From Phoronis australis (lineage: Eukaryota > Phoronida > Phoronidae): a stretch of DNA of 64,000 bases. The notes beneath the pieces are model-generated. The model saw only the letters and a program-made list of their open reading frames with translations, made no database searches and had not been told where the DNA came from. Within the stretch, counting starts at the first letter, position 1; each line of letters opens with the position of its first letter. The stretch lies in contig NMRA01000059.1 in the NCBI GenBank assembly GCA_002633005.1, positions 359,883 to 423,882 of the forward strand, written 5' to 3'. The position numbers and the translations under genes were made by a program. This document shows, one piece after another, positions 1-10,475 of the stretch.

Positions 1-250
1 ATTGTTTTGAAATTAAGATAGGTGGCGCATTATGCAGTCAAGACATCTGTGCCCATAAATCGCTTGTGATGACCGTAATTGTCAACTCTATCGCTGATTG
101 TGTGTTTACTGGAGAATCTTTATCATTTGTTTATAGATTGTTCATTTGTTTCAGATACGGTCTGATTGTTGATAAAGACAGTAAAATAAAGATTCACCTT
201 TCCAAGATTGCTTTCTTAAATATGATCTGACCTATAATTATTGTATATTC
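1..250. other. Non-coding flank
   Basis: This is downstream of the ePHD gene's poly(A) signal. I see no supported gene or RNA here. Confidence 0.4.
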
Positions 251-256
251 TTTATT
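251..256 (-). promoter_or_regulatory. Poly(A) signal AATAAA of the ePHD gene
   Basis: AATAAA on the minus strand lies about 40 bp after the proposed TAA stop at 295-297. It supports 344-295 as the terminal coding exon of the ePHD gene. Confidence 0.5.
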
Positions 257-294
257 GTCAATTTGGCTTGCTACAAGTTTCATTATTGTGATAT

Positions 295-3200
295 TTAAAA
301 TGAGGGTGGCCTCTTCAGTGACAGCACTGCTTTCCAAGAGGACCCTCAACAAGAAAAACAGTAATATAATACAATGAAGTAATAAAACAACAATGAAATA
401 TACGTAACAGAGATACAATTAAAACAGGTTGAGAATTAAGACAATAACTAAATGAAAAATAATGGTAAAAATTTAGCAAGTCATAGATAAGCTAATGACG
501 TTGTGTGATGTAGTTAAGTATGGTATAGATGAGCAGTGCATAATACTCACTCTTTCCGGTCGACACCTTTCCATTGTTAGATTTCCGCTTCAATGTTTTC
601 TTCTCACAGCTTGAGACGAGACTTCTTCTGGATGCTGGGGGGGTGACTCTCTCAACCTCATCCTTGGTGACCGACAAGTTCAAATTATTTTTGTTTTTGG
701 AACTTGTCTTATCTACAAGAAAACATTCTCAATTTGAAGATAGACTTTTGAGACAAAGCCCCCAACCCCTCTGTGGTGCGCCGCCTATAGACCATGGGTA
801 GCGCAACACTGAAAAAGTGGGTCTATAGCCCCCCTCCCCAGCGCCCTATGGTGCGCCGCCTATGTCACCTAAAGACTGTTCAATTAGTTCTACTGACTAA
901 GACATGTGATTGGTTTGTGAGCTGGAAGTTGAGCTAAAACACTGGGGACTCTCAGGATAACAGAGATACAACATGATTCAAAGCCGTGATGTTACTTTCC
1001 AGTGTTTCACAACAATTGTGAACAAGTACAACGCGTTACATCACGCACACATACCTAGACATGTATGCACGCATACACACATGCACACACGCATGCTAGC
1101 TCGCACGCATACACACATGCAGACACACACACACACCTCGACACACACCCACACACCCACCCACACACACACCCACACACACCCATACACATCATCCTTC
1201 CTGTCCAACCTTTCTGAACTATAGTTGGTGTCCTTGTATCAGCCTCTTCAACAGCTAGCCTGGGTTTCTTTGAAGCACTGTGAGGTTCCTCAAAGTCAGA
1301 TAACACCAACTCATTGTCAGTATGAGCGCTCACCTCGTCACTATCTATGTTAGACGAGGAGTCCACAGTGGCCACTGTAAATATTAACATGAGGCACCAG
1401 GGGGCTTTTTAAAACAAGAGCAATGTGGAGCATTGAAATGCACCCACGAATGCATCGCAAACAGTGTGCTTCTAGTGGTGTTTATTTGTATCATAAAAAT
1501 GGCCACTAGATGACGGATTATATGTCCAATGCAACCGAAAACTGGCATATGTCATCGAAGCCATTTACCAAATTTTATGAAAGAACTTCTGAGAAACCAA
1601 GGAAAATGAAAAAATGAAATTGCCAATAGGAGTCTATGGGCGCAAAAAACATAACAGCTTCTAGGAGGCGCCACAGTAAATGAATTCGTCGGAGAATCAT
1701 CGTCAACCGTCCTCTTCACACTAAGAATATATATGCCAATTTTCACAATCATCCTCAGAGTGGTTTGGTTGACAGAGGGGCGGATGCCAAACACTGACTC
1801 GAAAACAGTAAAAATGGCCACTAGATGTCCAAATATACCGTATTCTCTGTAATAACTGCCCAGGGCGCTTAGAAAAGTTCAGTTAATGGACTGGGCGCTT
1901 ATTTCAGCAAAGTCTGAAAACGCGTGGGGGGTGCTTATAGGGGCATGGGCGGTTATTACGACGAATACGCAAATGCAAATTTAAGGTTATGTAGGACCCT
2001 AGAAAATGCACAAATTTTGAACATCATAACTCAGAAATTTTCAGACGCTATGATTTATGCACTATTCTCCAGTGCTGTATGGAATTGTTTCTAAAATAAT
2101 CAGGTTTGCATGAAAAGCTATCAACCAACAGGACTTGACTTTCACAAGGAAAAACTAGTTCCATAAAAACGAAAACTGTAACAGTGTTTTTGAGATCTTA
2201 TCTTGAGCATTTAGATAAAATAAAATTTGATCATTTTGATACTGTAGTTTTACTAACAATTTACTTGAAGTCTTTTGTCAAGTTTTACTAGCAATGAAAC
2301 TTTCTTTTTGTCAAGTTTTACTAAAATGACATGGTTACAAGACACAACAGCAGACTGGTAAAGTCAAAAATCAAATTCTACAGTTTTTAATTTCACAAAA
2401 AATAAACTTTTACTCACTACAAAAACTATAGTTTTCTAAACATTTAGCTAAACTAGTTCATCACGTTTGTAAATTTCTTACCTCCCTCGTTGTTTTCTTC
2501 TATTTCTTCGTACATTTCCTTGTGTTTTGGTCCACAAAATACTCTGAAATAGGATCACAAAAGGTCTTTGTGCTGCTGCTATGTTTCGCAAGAAGTCAAG
2601 AAAGCAGTATTTGCTTGTGGCGTTTTGTCGAACAGTTTTGGGGAAATTGCAGACAACACATGTGCAGTTACAAGGGTTGATCATGCTAAACAATAGAGAG
2701 AAAGGTATCTTTTCAACCAATGCTCAAAATTCAACTGACCTGTATTTTACAACCTTCCCCCTTAGGTTGTCCTCCTGTGTGTAACGGTAATATGTGGCCT
2801 GGTCGTCGAGACCTAGCGCCACACAGCTGAAGTGAAACGATTTTGAACACCGACTGTAGGCACAACCCGCAGAGGCACCTGTGAAGATTATATTCGATAT
2901 GAGGACCTGAGTAAAAGGATGAGCATGTGAATGTTCAGAGCTTACCTCTACTGTATCTACGTGTTACATGTCTATAATGGGCATGATAGTAAGACACTCA
3001 CACCAAACTACCACCATATAACTCAATCAAACAATGTGCAAATAGTTTCACTGCTGAAATATTCTCATCTCAGCCAAGTTCTCATAAATAAAGCTAATGT
3101 GATGACCCTGCTGTGTTTGTAATGTATGGCGATACGTTGCAGGCCTGCAAGATCTAGTAATGTATGGCGATACGTTGCAGAACTGCATGATCTTGTAATG

Positions 3201-6200
3201 CATGGCCATACCTTGCAGACCTGCATAATCTTGTAATGTATGGCCATACCTTGCAGACCTGCATAATCTTGTAATGTATGGCCATACCTAGCAGACCTGG
3301 ATGATCTTTTAATGTATGGCCATACCTTGCAGACCTGGATGATCTTGTAATGTATGGCCATACCTTGCAGACCTGCATAATCTTGTAATGTATGGCCATA
3401 CCTTGCAGACCTGCATAATCTTGTAATGTATGGCCATACCTTGCAGGCCTGGATGATCTTGCATTTACATAAAAAAGCACATAAGTGTGCAGATAATTAT
3501 AAAATATACCTTTAAAAATTTTCTTTACAGTTTTCTTGGTGGAACCCTTCTTGGAACACAGAGCACATTTCTAGAGAGAGAAACAGTGATAAACTATGCA
3601 AGACTATAAATAGCCAACAGGTTGCACAATATGTCCACGTCTGACTGACTTACTTCACACTGGTCCTTCAGTCTTGTTAATAACCTCTCACTTACAGGTG
3701 TGCTTCAGTTCAGGTGTTATATTCAACACAGGGGGTATACCTAGCCATAGACAGCACGGAGACACATAGGGGCTCAGTGTGGTCTACACTACAATTTAAA
3801 GCATAACATTTAAAACAAGTTTAAAATTTGAACACCATTAGTAACTTTTATTGACCACATGCTGTGAGGCTACACTAGAGACTGCTGACATGGCATATTA
3901 ACACTTTATTCATTGTGGGGTCTCTTGAACACATGCTGTGAGGCTACACTAGAGACTATTGACATGGCATAGTAACCCTACATTCATTGTGGGGTGTCTT
4001 GAACAAGCTAAGCTCTATCTATAGGGTCTATTTTACTCTGTTCCAATAGTGCATCAGGATCATAAAATACAAACCTACATTACATAAGGTCAGTCTTTAG
4101 GAAAAAGGATCTGAGCAAGGAACGAGTTACAACTACTCTCAACTATAGCCAAGCTCTCGCTCACTAAGGGGAATCTCCCCCAGTCGTCATCGATTTCACC
4201 GACCCCCTCCAGTCATGACCAAGTCAGCCCCCCACCACTGCCTTGAGTAGCCAAACCAAAGTTTCCAGTAGTTGCCTTTCACACTCCTTAAGGCAGACCG
4301 AAACAACACTCAGGCCATAAGGTTTTTCCTTGGGATTGGCTAGCCTAAGTAGTAGGGGAGTCAGGTAGTGAACCCACCACCTCTAGCTCTATACTATGTA
4401 ATCACACCTTGATTGTTCTCCACATCGAGGTTGATGACACTGGAAACGCAGGACAGTGAAGCGAGGATTTCCATAATTATGCAAGGGTTAGCGGCAGTTA
4501 AGAGTACTTCTATCCTTGAGGGAAATTCCTGACCTTTGAGAATTTTTGTGTTTGATGAGGTGAACTTAACGTGAATTCAATATTCTTCAGAGCGGAATAG
4601 GGAAAATCTTTGGTCTTAAAATTGGTAGCACTCATGGCTGTGAGAGGAGAGCAGTATTGTACATACACATATTTAGGACCATATAGATTCCTAAATTCTG
4701 AGGCTGAAAATTGGCTTCAATCAGTCTGAAACGCATCCTATGTCTCAAACTTCATAGTAACACATCTGCCAAATCTCAAAAAAATCCTGCAAGAGTTTGG
4801 GAGATACAGCAGCAGATACCCAGAAAGGGCTGACAGTGATATGCACCCACATATATGCACCCACATGTATGCACCCACATGTATGCACCCATATATATGT
4901 ATCTGTGGGTGTATAAAAATCACGAAAAAAATTCCTTCACCAGACACAAAAATTGACCAGGTGGTTAGAAACACTTTGACATCACGCAAACAGTTGACAT
5001 TAGAATATTAATGATAACTGCCAAACTCAGCCTCCTGTTGGCTCCCATGAGCCCGGGAAAATCAAGTTCACGGCCGAGCAGCTTGTCCGACAAGACCAAG
5101 TAAATGAATTTTTGCAAACTAACAATTCTGAATGAAAATATTTGTTGCAGTGATAAGTCACTTATTTAGCCATCAGTGTTGGTAATATGAGGCACAAATT
5201 GGCAATGTGCTTTGATTATGCAGGAGCTAACTGGACGCAATCTGAAGCCTTTGCATTTGAATAGTTTTTGCCAATGTCACGTGTTCTCATTTAAAATACA
5301 CGGCAGTATCTCAGGCAATCTTGCAAAATTTTGATTTTAGCTCGGTCCTAGCGTAGATACGAGTGTTTTGAATGCACGCCAGGTTCCCGATGCTTCGTCT
5401 GATATGGAGGGCGCCTCAGACCAGTTCGCTCAATTTATAAAACCAAATTGCAATCACTTGCACGTCAAGACATTTTGACACTCTATCGTTACAAATAATG
5501 ACTTAAATTATTTACGCATAAGACTCAATAATAGTATCGATAACTAGCTAGCACGTGTTAATAAAACTTTACGACATTGACTGTCTTACGGCATGTATGG
5601 AAACTGTCGTCTGCACGGGTGTCTGCAGTTGCAATGCCGAAAAAATGCTTTTTTTGTATATGGCTTCAAGTCAACGAGCTCCAATCTTGCGACTGGTAAC
5701 CAAACCAAAGAGCGTGAAGCCACCAAGCAACTGTATGAAACAAATAAACGAAAACTGGTATGATAACGTCCAGAAAATGCTTTGTGTCCTGTGTGAAATA
5801 TACGCTGACGCAGGCGTCTGGGTCAGATGTGTTTAGGATCAAATCTTTGAAATGTCACCAACAGTCGACGGTTCACTCAGCAGCTTATAGAAAACCTTCT
5901 GACTGGACAAGTTAAAATGTAAGTTAATGTTGCGCCCTGAAAGAACAAGATATCGGTTAGTTCATTGTAAGTGAAGGGGTGGTTAAACATAGTACAGAGT
6001 AAGAAAGAGTCACCAGAGTCTTGGTTTACCATTTCAACACCCCTCCACTTAGACTCAACTATGTAAAACCACAAGATCTACACCTGTATTTAAAGCTACA
6101 TAAGTTTTGTCAACAATAATCAGTGCCAGAGAACAGCAAACTCCAAAGCTTACCAGTTTTCCACCTCGTCGCTGTTCACGTAAAACTTCGTCAATTTTAA

Positions 6201-9200
6201 ACCCTCCAAAGTGATGGAACGTATACTGTTTCAAGCCGGAGGAGTATTGCTGAAAAACAATTGATCACATTTATTTTTAATTTCAGACCCTCTTGCTGAA
6301 CTTCACTTTCTACTACTTTATAAGTCCGCCTTCACATTAAGTGTCAAAGAAATAGCCTGCTATAGAGTAGACTTAACATTAGCCTTCTACACAGTAGAGT
6401 AGGGTTAACATTAGCCTTCTACACAGTAGAGTAGGGTTAACATTAGCCTTCTACACAGTAGAGTAGGGTTAACATTAGCCTTCTACACAGTAGAGTAGGC
6501 TTAACATTAGCCTGCTACACAGTAGAGTAGGCTTAACATTAGCCTTCTACACAGTAGAGTAGGCTTAACATTAGCCTGCTACACAGTAGGCTTTACTCTG
6601 AAGACATAACCAACAATTGACACTCATTACTGTTAATGCTGCATTTTGACCCATTTAGCAGCCTATGGAACAATTAAGTCTTTCACTCTCATAAAATCGG
6701 TCTTGCAATATTCCTCAATGTGATGGGATTCTATTTCTGATGAGTGAAATACTAAACTGACACACGATGTATGTATGTATACATGATCAGTGACATAACA
6801 AACTGACACACGATGTATGTATGTATACATGACCAGTCACATAACAAACTGACACATGATGTATGTATGTATACATTGCATGGGACGTGAGTTGGTAATG
6901 GATATGGTATCATGATGACCGAAAAAATATCAAGAAACCAATTTTATGTGATTAAAATGCCCAATTTGATTTTCATGCGTTTTAGAAATCAATTTGATTT
7001 TGAATATTTTTTTTTCACTTTGCTTTCCAATCTAATGTCCTCAAACAATGATTAATGATTAATGATTCTGGAACCACAACTCTACAGGCAAGTGCGACTA
7101 CTACGATCTTGTTGCATTCACAAGAAGAGATATTTTCCAGTCAATACATTCTCAAACACATAACATTACAAATGTACTGATGGTTTACCATCAGTATTTA
7201 CTTTTCAGAGATGGCGACTACTTCATTGTGAAAAAATTTGCTCATAACTTTGGTTCACTGGTAACAAAACATCCCAAAATGCAAACAAACTACAACCACT
7301 TCTGGTAATTTCTTGTGAACTGCACGCAAATTTGCAAAAATAGAATGTTCAGTAGGTTGAAAATTCGTTGAAAACAGAGAACTGAACAACAGATGCAGCC
7401 ATTCTCATCGCTCCGAAATTTAAAAACAGAACAAAAGAGACTAACAACATTGTTTTGACGTCAGTAATCAAATTAACTTCAAAAAGTATACTTTTTAATG
7501 GCACTAATTACGAGTCAAATTTTGTTTCACTCCATTTTTACCCAGAATGATCCAAAGCAGCTGAACTGTTGTGCGTGAACTTGGAATCTTGCTTAATCTC
7601 AAGATAGTGTATTCGTGAACTTGGTATTTAGTATTATTTAAGGCAAAAAGGTGCAATTTCTGTTCGGTGAAAAGAAGTTTTGTAATTATTGGCCTCGCGA
7701 TCAACCATTTTCTCTTTTACCGTAACTGTCGCTGAACCACAAGAATATTTGAATGGCTAAATTGATTATTGTTTGGTGAAACCGATCGCCCGTAGTTGAA
7801 AAAGTTGGTTAAAATGTAATTTGATTAAGTGCAGTGCAAATTTTTATGAACATTAACATGATTATTTGAGTGAAGTTGTCATGTTGCCTCGCGTATTCCA
7901 AGTTCACGCAACACTCACTTCCGCTTAATCTTGAGATTAAGCAGGATTCCAAGTTCACGTACTGCAGAACAAGCTGCTTCGTGCCAAAGCTTAAGAGTCT
8001 ACACATTTATAAAACAAACCTGTGGTTTACGGAATTGATTTTGTTTCGATTACAGCTTTCAAAAAAGAAGCACCTCTGGCAAAATGGAAAACTTGCATGG
8101 TTTACTGAAAAGCCACCTCAAAGTATATTTACTGCATTTGTTAAACCTTACGGTGTCCCCATAATGCTCTATGCACAAAAAGTACTTATAGCAATGCAAC
8201 TTTGTTGTTTAAATCAGTGTGTAGCATAAATCAAAGAAAAACGTAAGCATGAAGTGCCTATTGGAGCATCATTGTCTCTACTGGGGCGAGTTGAGACCGT
8301 GACACTGTGTAGGGGTACCCAGTGATGAACTGCCTAGGCTATTGGAGCCTCACTGTCTCTACTGGGGCCAGTTGAGACGGTGACACAGTGCAGGGATACC
8401 CGGTGATGAAGTGATTATTGGAGCCTCACTATCTCTACTGTGGCCAGTTGAGACAGTGACACTGTATAGGGGTACCCAGTGATGAACCCTGCTCTGCTGA
8501 ATGGTTTTTTACTGTTTTGAACATTTCCTTTAGCTCGATCAGTAGTTAATTGGAGTGCGAGTCGTGATGCCGCATAAAAGAGCATGGAAACGCTTAAAAA
8601 ATGGACTAAATTGACTTTGCATAGACTCAGATACCAATGTCGTATGGAGTTGAAATCAAATGGGAGGTTTTTGTAGCTGTTCTCTTTGTAAACACTCCAG
8701 GTTATGCTGTAATTAGTGTATACACTCACTTCTTTTATGATTTATCTAGATTATAGCATTTACACGTGTATCCATTATTGTTTATGGTCATTTGACCCTA
8801 GCTAGATTTTAGTTTAGCGATTACAACTTAACTTTTATAAACAATTATCTCTGTGTTATTCTCCACCTTTAGCTTAAGTTCCATTTTCTTCATGTTTTAG
8901 TTAAATTTATTAATTAATGCCGTAGTAATAGCACAACTGGCTAATGTTAATCTGTTCTCCGAACGACGTTAAATAACTAGTAAAGCTTCATTGTAAAGTA
9001 GGCTAATGAATATGAATGTGAAACTTTTTGAACAAATTCAAATTGTCAGCGTACGATGCTTACAACCATCGACTCTAAATACAACTGATCTCAATGATTA
9101 CCATGCATTTATGATGAGCACTGCAGCCTGAGGCGGTGTGTAACTCTCCACATTGTTCGTTAACTTCAGATCCTCGATGACAAAACCCACACAAAACTTC

Positions 9201-9218
9201 AGAATCACTTCCCGCCAT
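295..9218 (-). CDS. PHF6/PHF11-like extended PHD finger protein, 8 exons
   Basis: Likely a nuclear chromatin-reader-type zinc finger protein of 283 residues. Coding exons in gene order: 9218-9102, 6249-6154, 3570-3510, 2878-2740, 2543-2482, 1374-1210, 712-551, 344-295. All junctions have AG acceptors and GT donors, codon phases match throughout, and the total is 284 codons including TAA. Exon 1 begins ATGGCGGG and encodes a first zinc knuckle (C10, C13, C23, C32, H35/H36, C38). Exon 2 has a GGFKIDEVLREQRRGGKL stretch. Exons 3-5 hold the ePHD core: KCALC (73-76), GCAYSRC (96-102), FHFSC (106-110) and VFCGPKH (139-145). This order is typical of PHF6/PHF11-type ePHDs, which bind chromatin or DNA. 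The tail is acidic, then basic (KKPR, KKTLKRK), suggesting nuclear import. The exon 6 donor (GTTGGA) is weak, and the last exon is the least certain. Introns carry several minisatellites. The ePHD call is strong; orthology to PHF6 versus PHF11 is open. Confidence 0.75.
750..870. repeat. Dispersed repeat family C, copy 1
   Basis: Two tandem units contain GTGCGCCGCCTATAG and CACTGAAAAAGTGGG. The same sequence recurs in the opposite orientation at 60,785-60,935. It lies just upstream of the last two exons of the ePHD gene, in an intron. Confidence 0.6.
1042..1190. repeat. (CA)n-rich microsatellite
   Basis: An imperfect CA/CACG run lies immediately downstream of exon 6 of the ePHD gene. Long reading frames on both strands here are artefacts of the repeat. 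Confidence 0.9.
1413..1830 (+). repeat. Composite CTCF-motif repeat, partial copy
   Basis: It starts with AAGAGCAATGTGGAGCATTG, the same 5' end as the copy at 39,215. It continues through diverged monomers with degenerate motifs CCACTAGATGACG (about 1504) and CCACTAGATGTCC (about 1816). It is truncated relative to the 39-42 kb copy and lies in an intron of the ePHD gene. Confidence 0.65.
3119..3460. repeat. 38-bp minisatellite, about 9 copies
   Basis: The unit contains TAATGTATGGCCATACC and TTGCAGACCTGCATAATC. The array lies in intron 3 of the ePHD gene. It produces spurious open frames on the minus strand. Confidence 0.9.
3850..3995. repeat. About 70-bp direct duplication
   Basis: Two adjacent copies begin ACATGCTGTGAGGCTACACT and end near CATTCATTGTGGGGT, within an intron of the ePHD gene. 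Confidence 0.75.
4840..4905. repeat. 14-bp tandem repeat
   Basis: Repeats of ATGCACCCACATGT lie in an intron of the ePHD gene. The flank around 4740-4835 resembles the composite CTCF-motif repeat (AATCCTGCAAGAG, GGGAGATACAG), so this may be an old copy expanded by slippage. Confidence 0.6.
6370..6592. repeat. 32-bp minisatellite, about 7 copies
   Basis: The unit contains ATTAGCCTTCTACACAGTAG followed by AGTAGGGTTAAC. It lies in intron 1 of the ePHD gene. Confidence 0.9.
6750..6876. repeat. 46-bp tandem repeat, about 2.7 copies
   Basis: Units begin AAACTGACACACGATG and contain TATGTATGTATACATG. It lies in intron 1 of the ePHD gene. Confidence 0.85.
7570..7965. repeat. Small palindromic repeat (possible MITE remnant)
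   Basis: CTTAATCTTGAGATTAAG at 7924-7941 is a perfect 18-bp palindrome. It is flanked by inverted ATTCCAAGTTCACG arms and has related sequence at 7575-7620. The class is unknown. Confidence 0.45.
8250..8490. repeat. 75-80-bp tandem repeat, 3 copies
   Basis: Units contain TATTGGAGCCTCACTGTCTC and end in ACCCAGTGATGAA. It lies in intron 1 of the ePHD gene. Confidence 0.85.
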
Positions 9219-9248
9219 CTTACTTTAAAAACTTGTTAACTTCTGCTT

Positions 9249-9262
9249 CCACCAGGTGGCAG
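9249..9262 (+). promoter_or_regulatory. CTCF-like motif upstream of the ePHD gene
   Basis: CCACCAGGTGGCAG matches the known CTCF core CCASYAGRKGGC exactly. It lies about 30 bp upstream of the ePHD gene's start codon, in the presumed promoter or 5' UTR. Function is inferred from the motif alone. Confidence 0.5.
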
Positions 9263-9294
9263 TACCTTACACGTACATGTACCACCCGAACCTG

Positions 9295-9345
9295 GCGTCA
9301 GAGATTCGAGCCCCCGAAATTAAAGGCTGGGTGCGCGAATGAAAG
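9295..9345 (+). repeat. Dispersed repeat family B, short copy
   Basis: ATTCGAGCCCCC, AAATTAAAGGCTGGGTGCGC: the 3' terminus shared with the copies at 10,290, 43,120 and 51,885. Confidence 0.5.
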
Positions 9346-10289
9346 TACATTTATAAATGTACTAGAAACATAAATGTGTGCCAGTAAATGTCGGATCCAA
9401 CAGAATTGAGGGATTGAATTAGAGTTGGTTGAATTTGACTTTTGCTGAAGTGGACTGAGTTCATGTACCAGTACGATACAGTAACTTTGCACCAGCTAGA
9501 CATTTCCCTTTTACCGTCACGATGTAATTTTACCTGTGTGATGGTGAAATTTTGAAATAAATAAAATGTTGTCTTTCTCGTTCTGGAGTGGCCAATCAGA
9601 TGGACTCAGTGTGCGTGTTATTGACAGTAGGCCTAAATAATTCTGCGATTCCGCCGCACCGAACGGATCGGATAACAGGGATAGGCCTACCATCGATTCG
9701 TGGTGTAAAAAATAATATTGGCAAAAATCAATAATGCGAACGCCTTGTTAAAACTCTAGTTCAGCTTATATACATGCATTGCAGTCGCCGTGTTGTTTTA
9801 CAACAGAGTCTATGACACAACTGTATGAAGAGTGTAACACGTACCCTGTCGTATCAAACTGTATAAATTACCAGTTCACCACGCGCAGATGAATTAGGTA
9901 CCGGGACAAGTAATAACAAATAGTTAAAGAAAAGTTACGTGCGTGTCATTGAAGAGTCTTTGAGACAACCCAGCATACCTTACAAGCATTTTGTTTTTTG
10001 AAAAACATCTGCATATTGATGTAACTATTATTCCTTGGTGTAACCTGAAGTATACAATTCCAATCACCTTTCGGGAAATTGTGTTTGTGCAATTGCATCC
10101 TATGCATTTGCACAGACCTTCCGACTTCAGCCGCACAAGCAGTGGTGTTCACAGGCACACACGGCTAACTGATGGATACGTGCGTGTCTTACCAACCAGT
10201 ACAGGGTGTTTTTGGGGGTAATCTGTGCATTCTTCTTTTTTATTGAAATATTGTTGACATATCAGTTTCTGTAACTCTATCCTCAGTGA

Positions 10290-10475
10290 ATAAAGTCCGA
10301 GTAAACGATATAAAAGTCCACAAAGGACACAGAAAATCGGCGCAGATGCACGATTCGTACGCCTGAACGTAGTAGCCCCGTTTTTTTTTTAGTCCTCGTT
10401 AATTTTGTTCAGTAAAGGGTCCCCATACAGAGAAATTCGAGCCCCCCTATATTTTAGGCTGGGTTAGCGCATGGG
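10290..10475 (+). repeat. Dispersed repeat family B
   Basis: It contains AAAAGTCCACAAAG, GGCGCAGATGCACG, TAGTCCTCGT and GAAATTCGAGCCCCCC followed by TTTTAGGCTGGG. The same order of blocks occurs at 51,885-52,085 and, diverged, at 43,120-43,350. Confidence 0.65.

Noticed and set aside
3065-3480. Minus-strand frames with repeated YKIMQVCKVWP-like residues
   Set aside because: They are translations of the 38-bp minisatellite; the unit length happens to keep frames open.
3119-6592. CRISPR-like regular repeats
   Set aside because: The units are contiguous tandem repeats without unique spacers, in introns of a eukaryotic gene.
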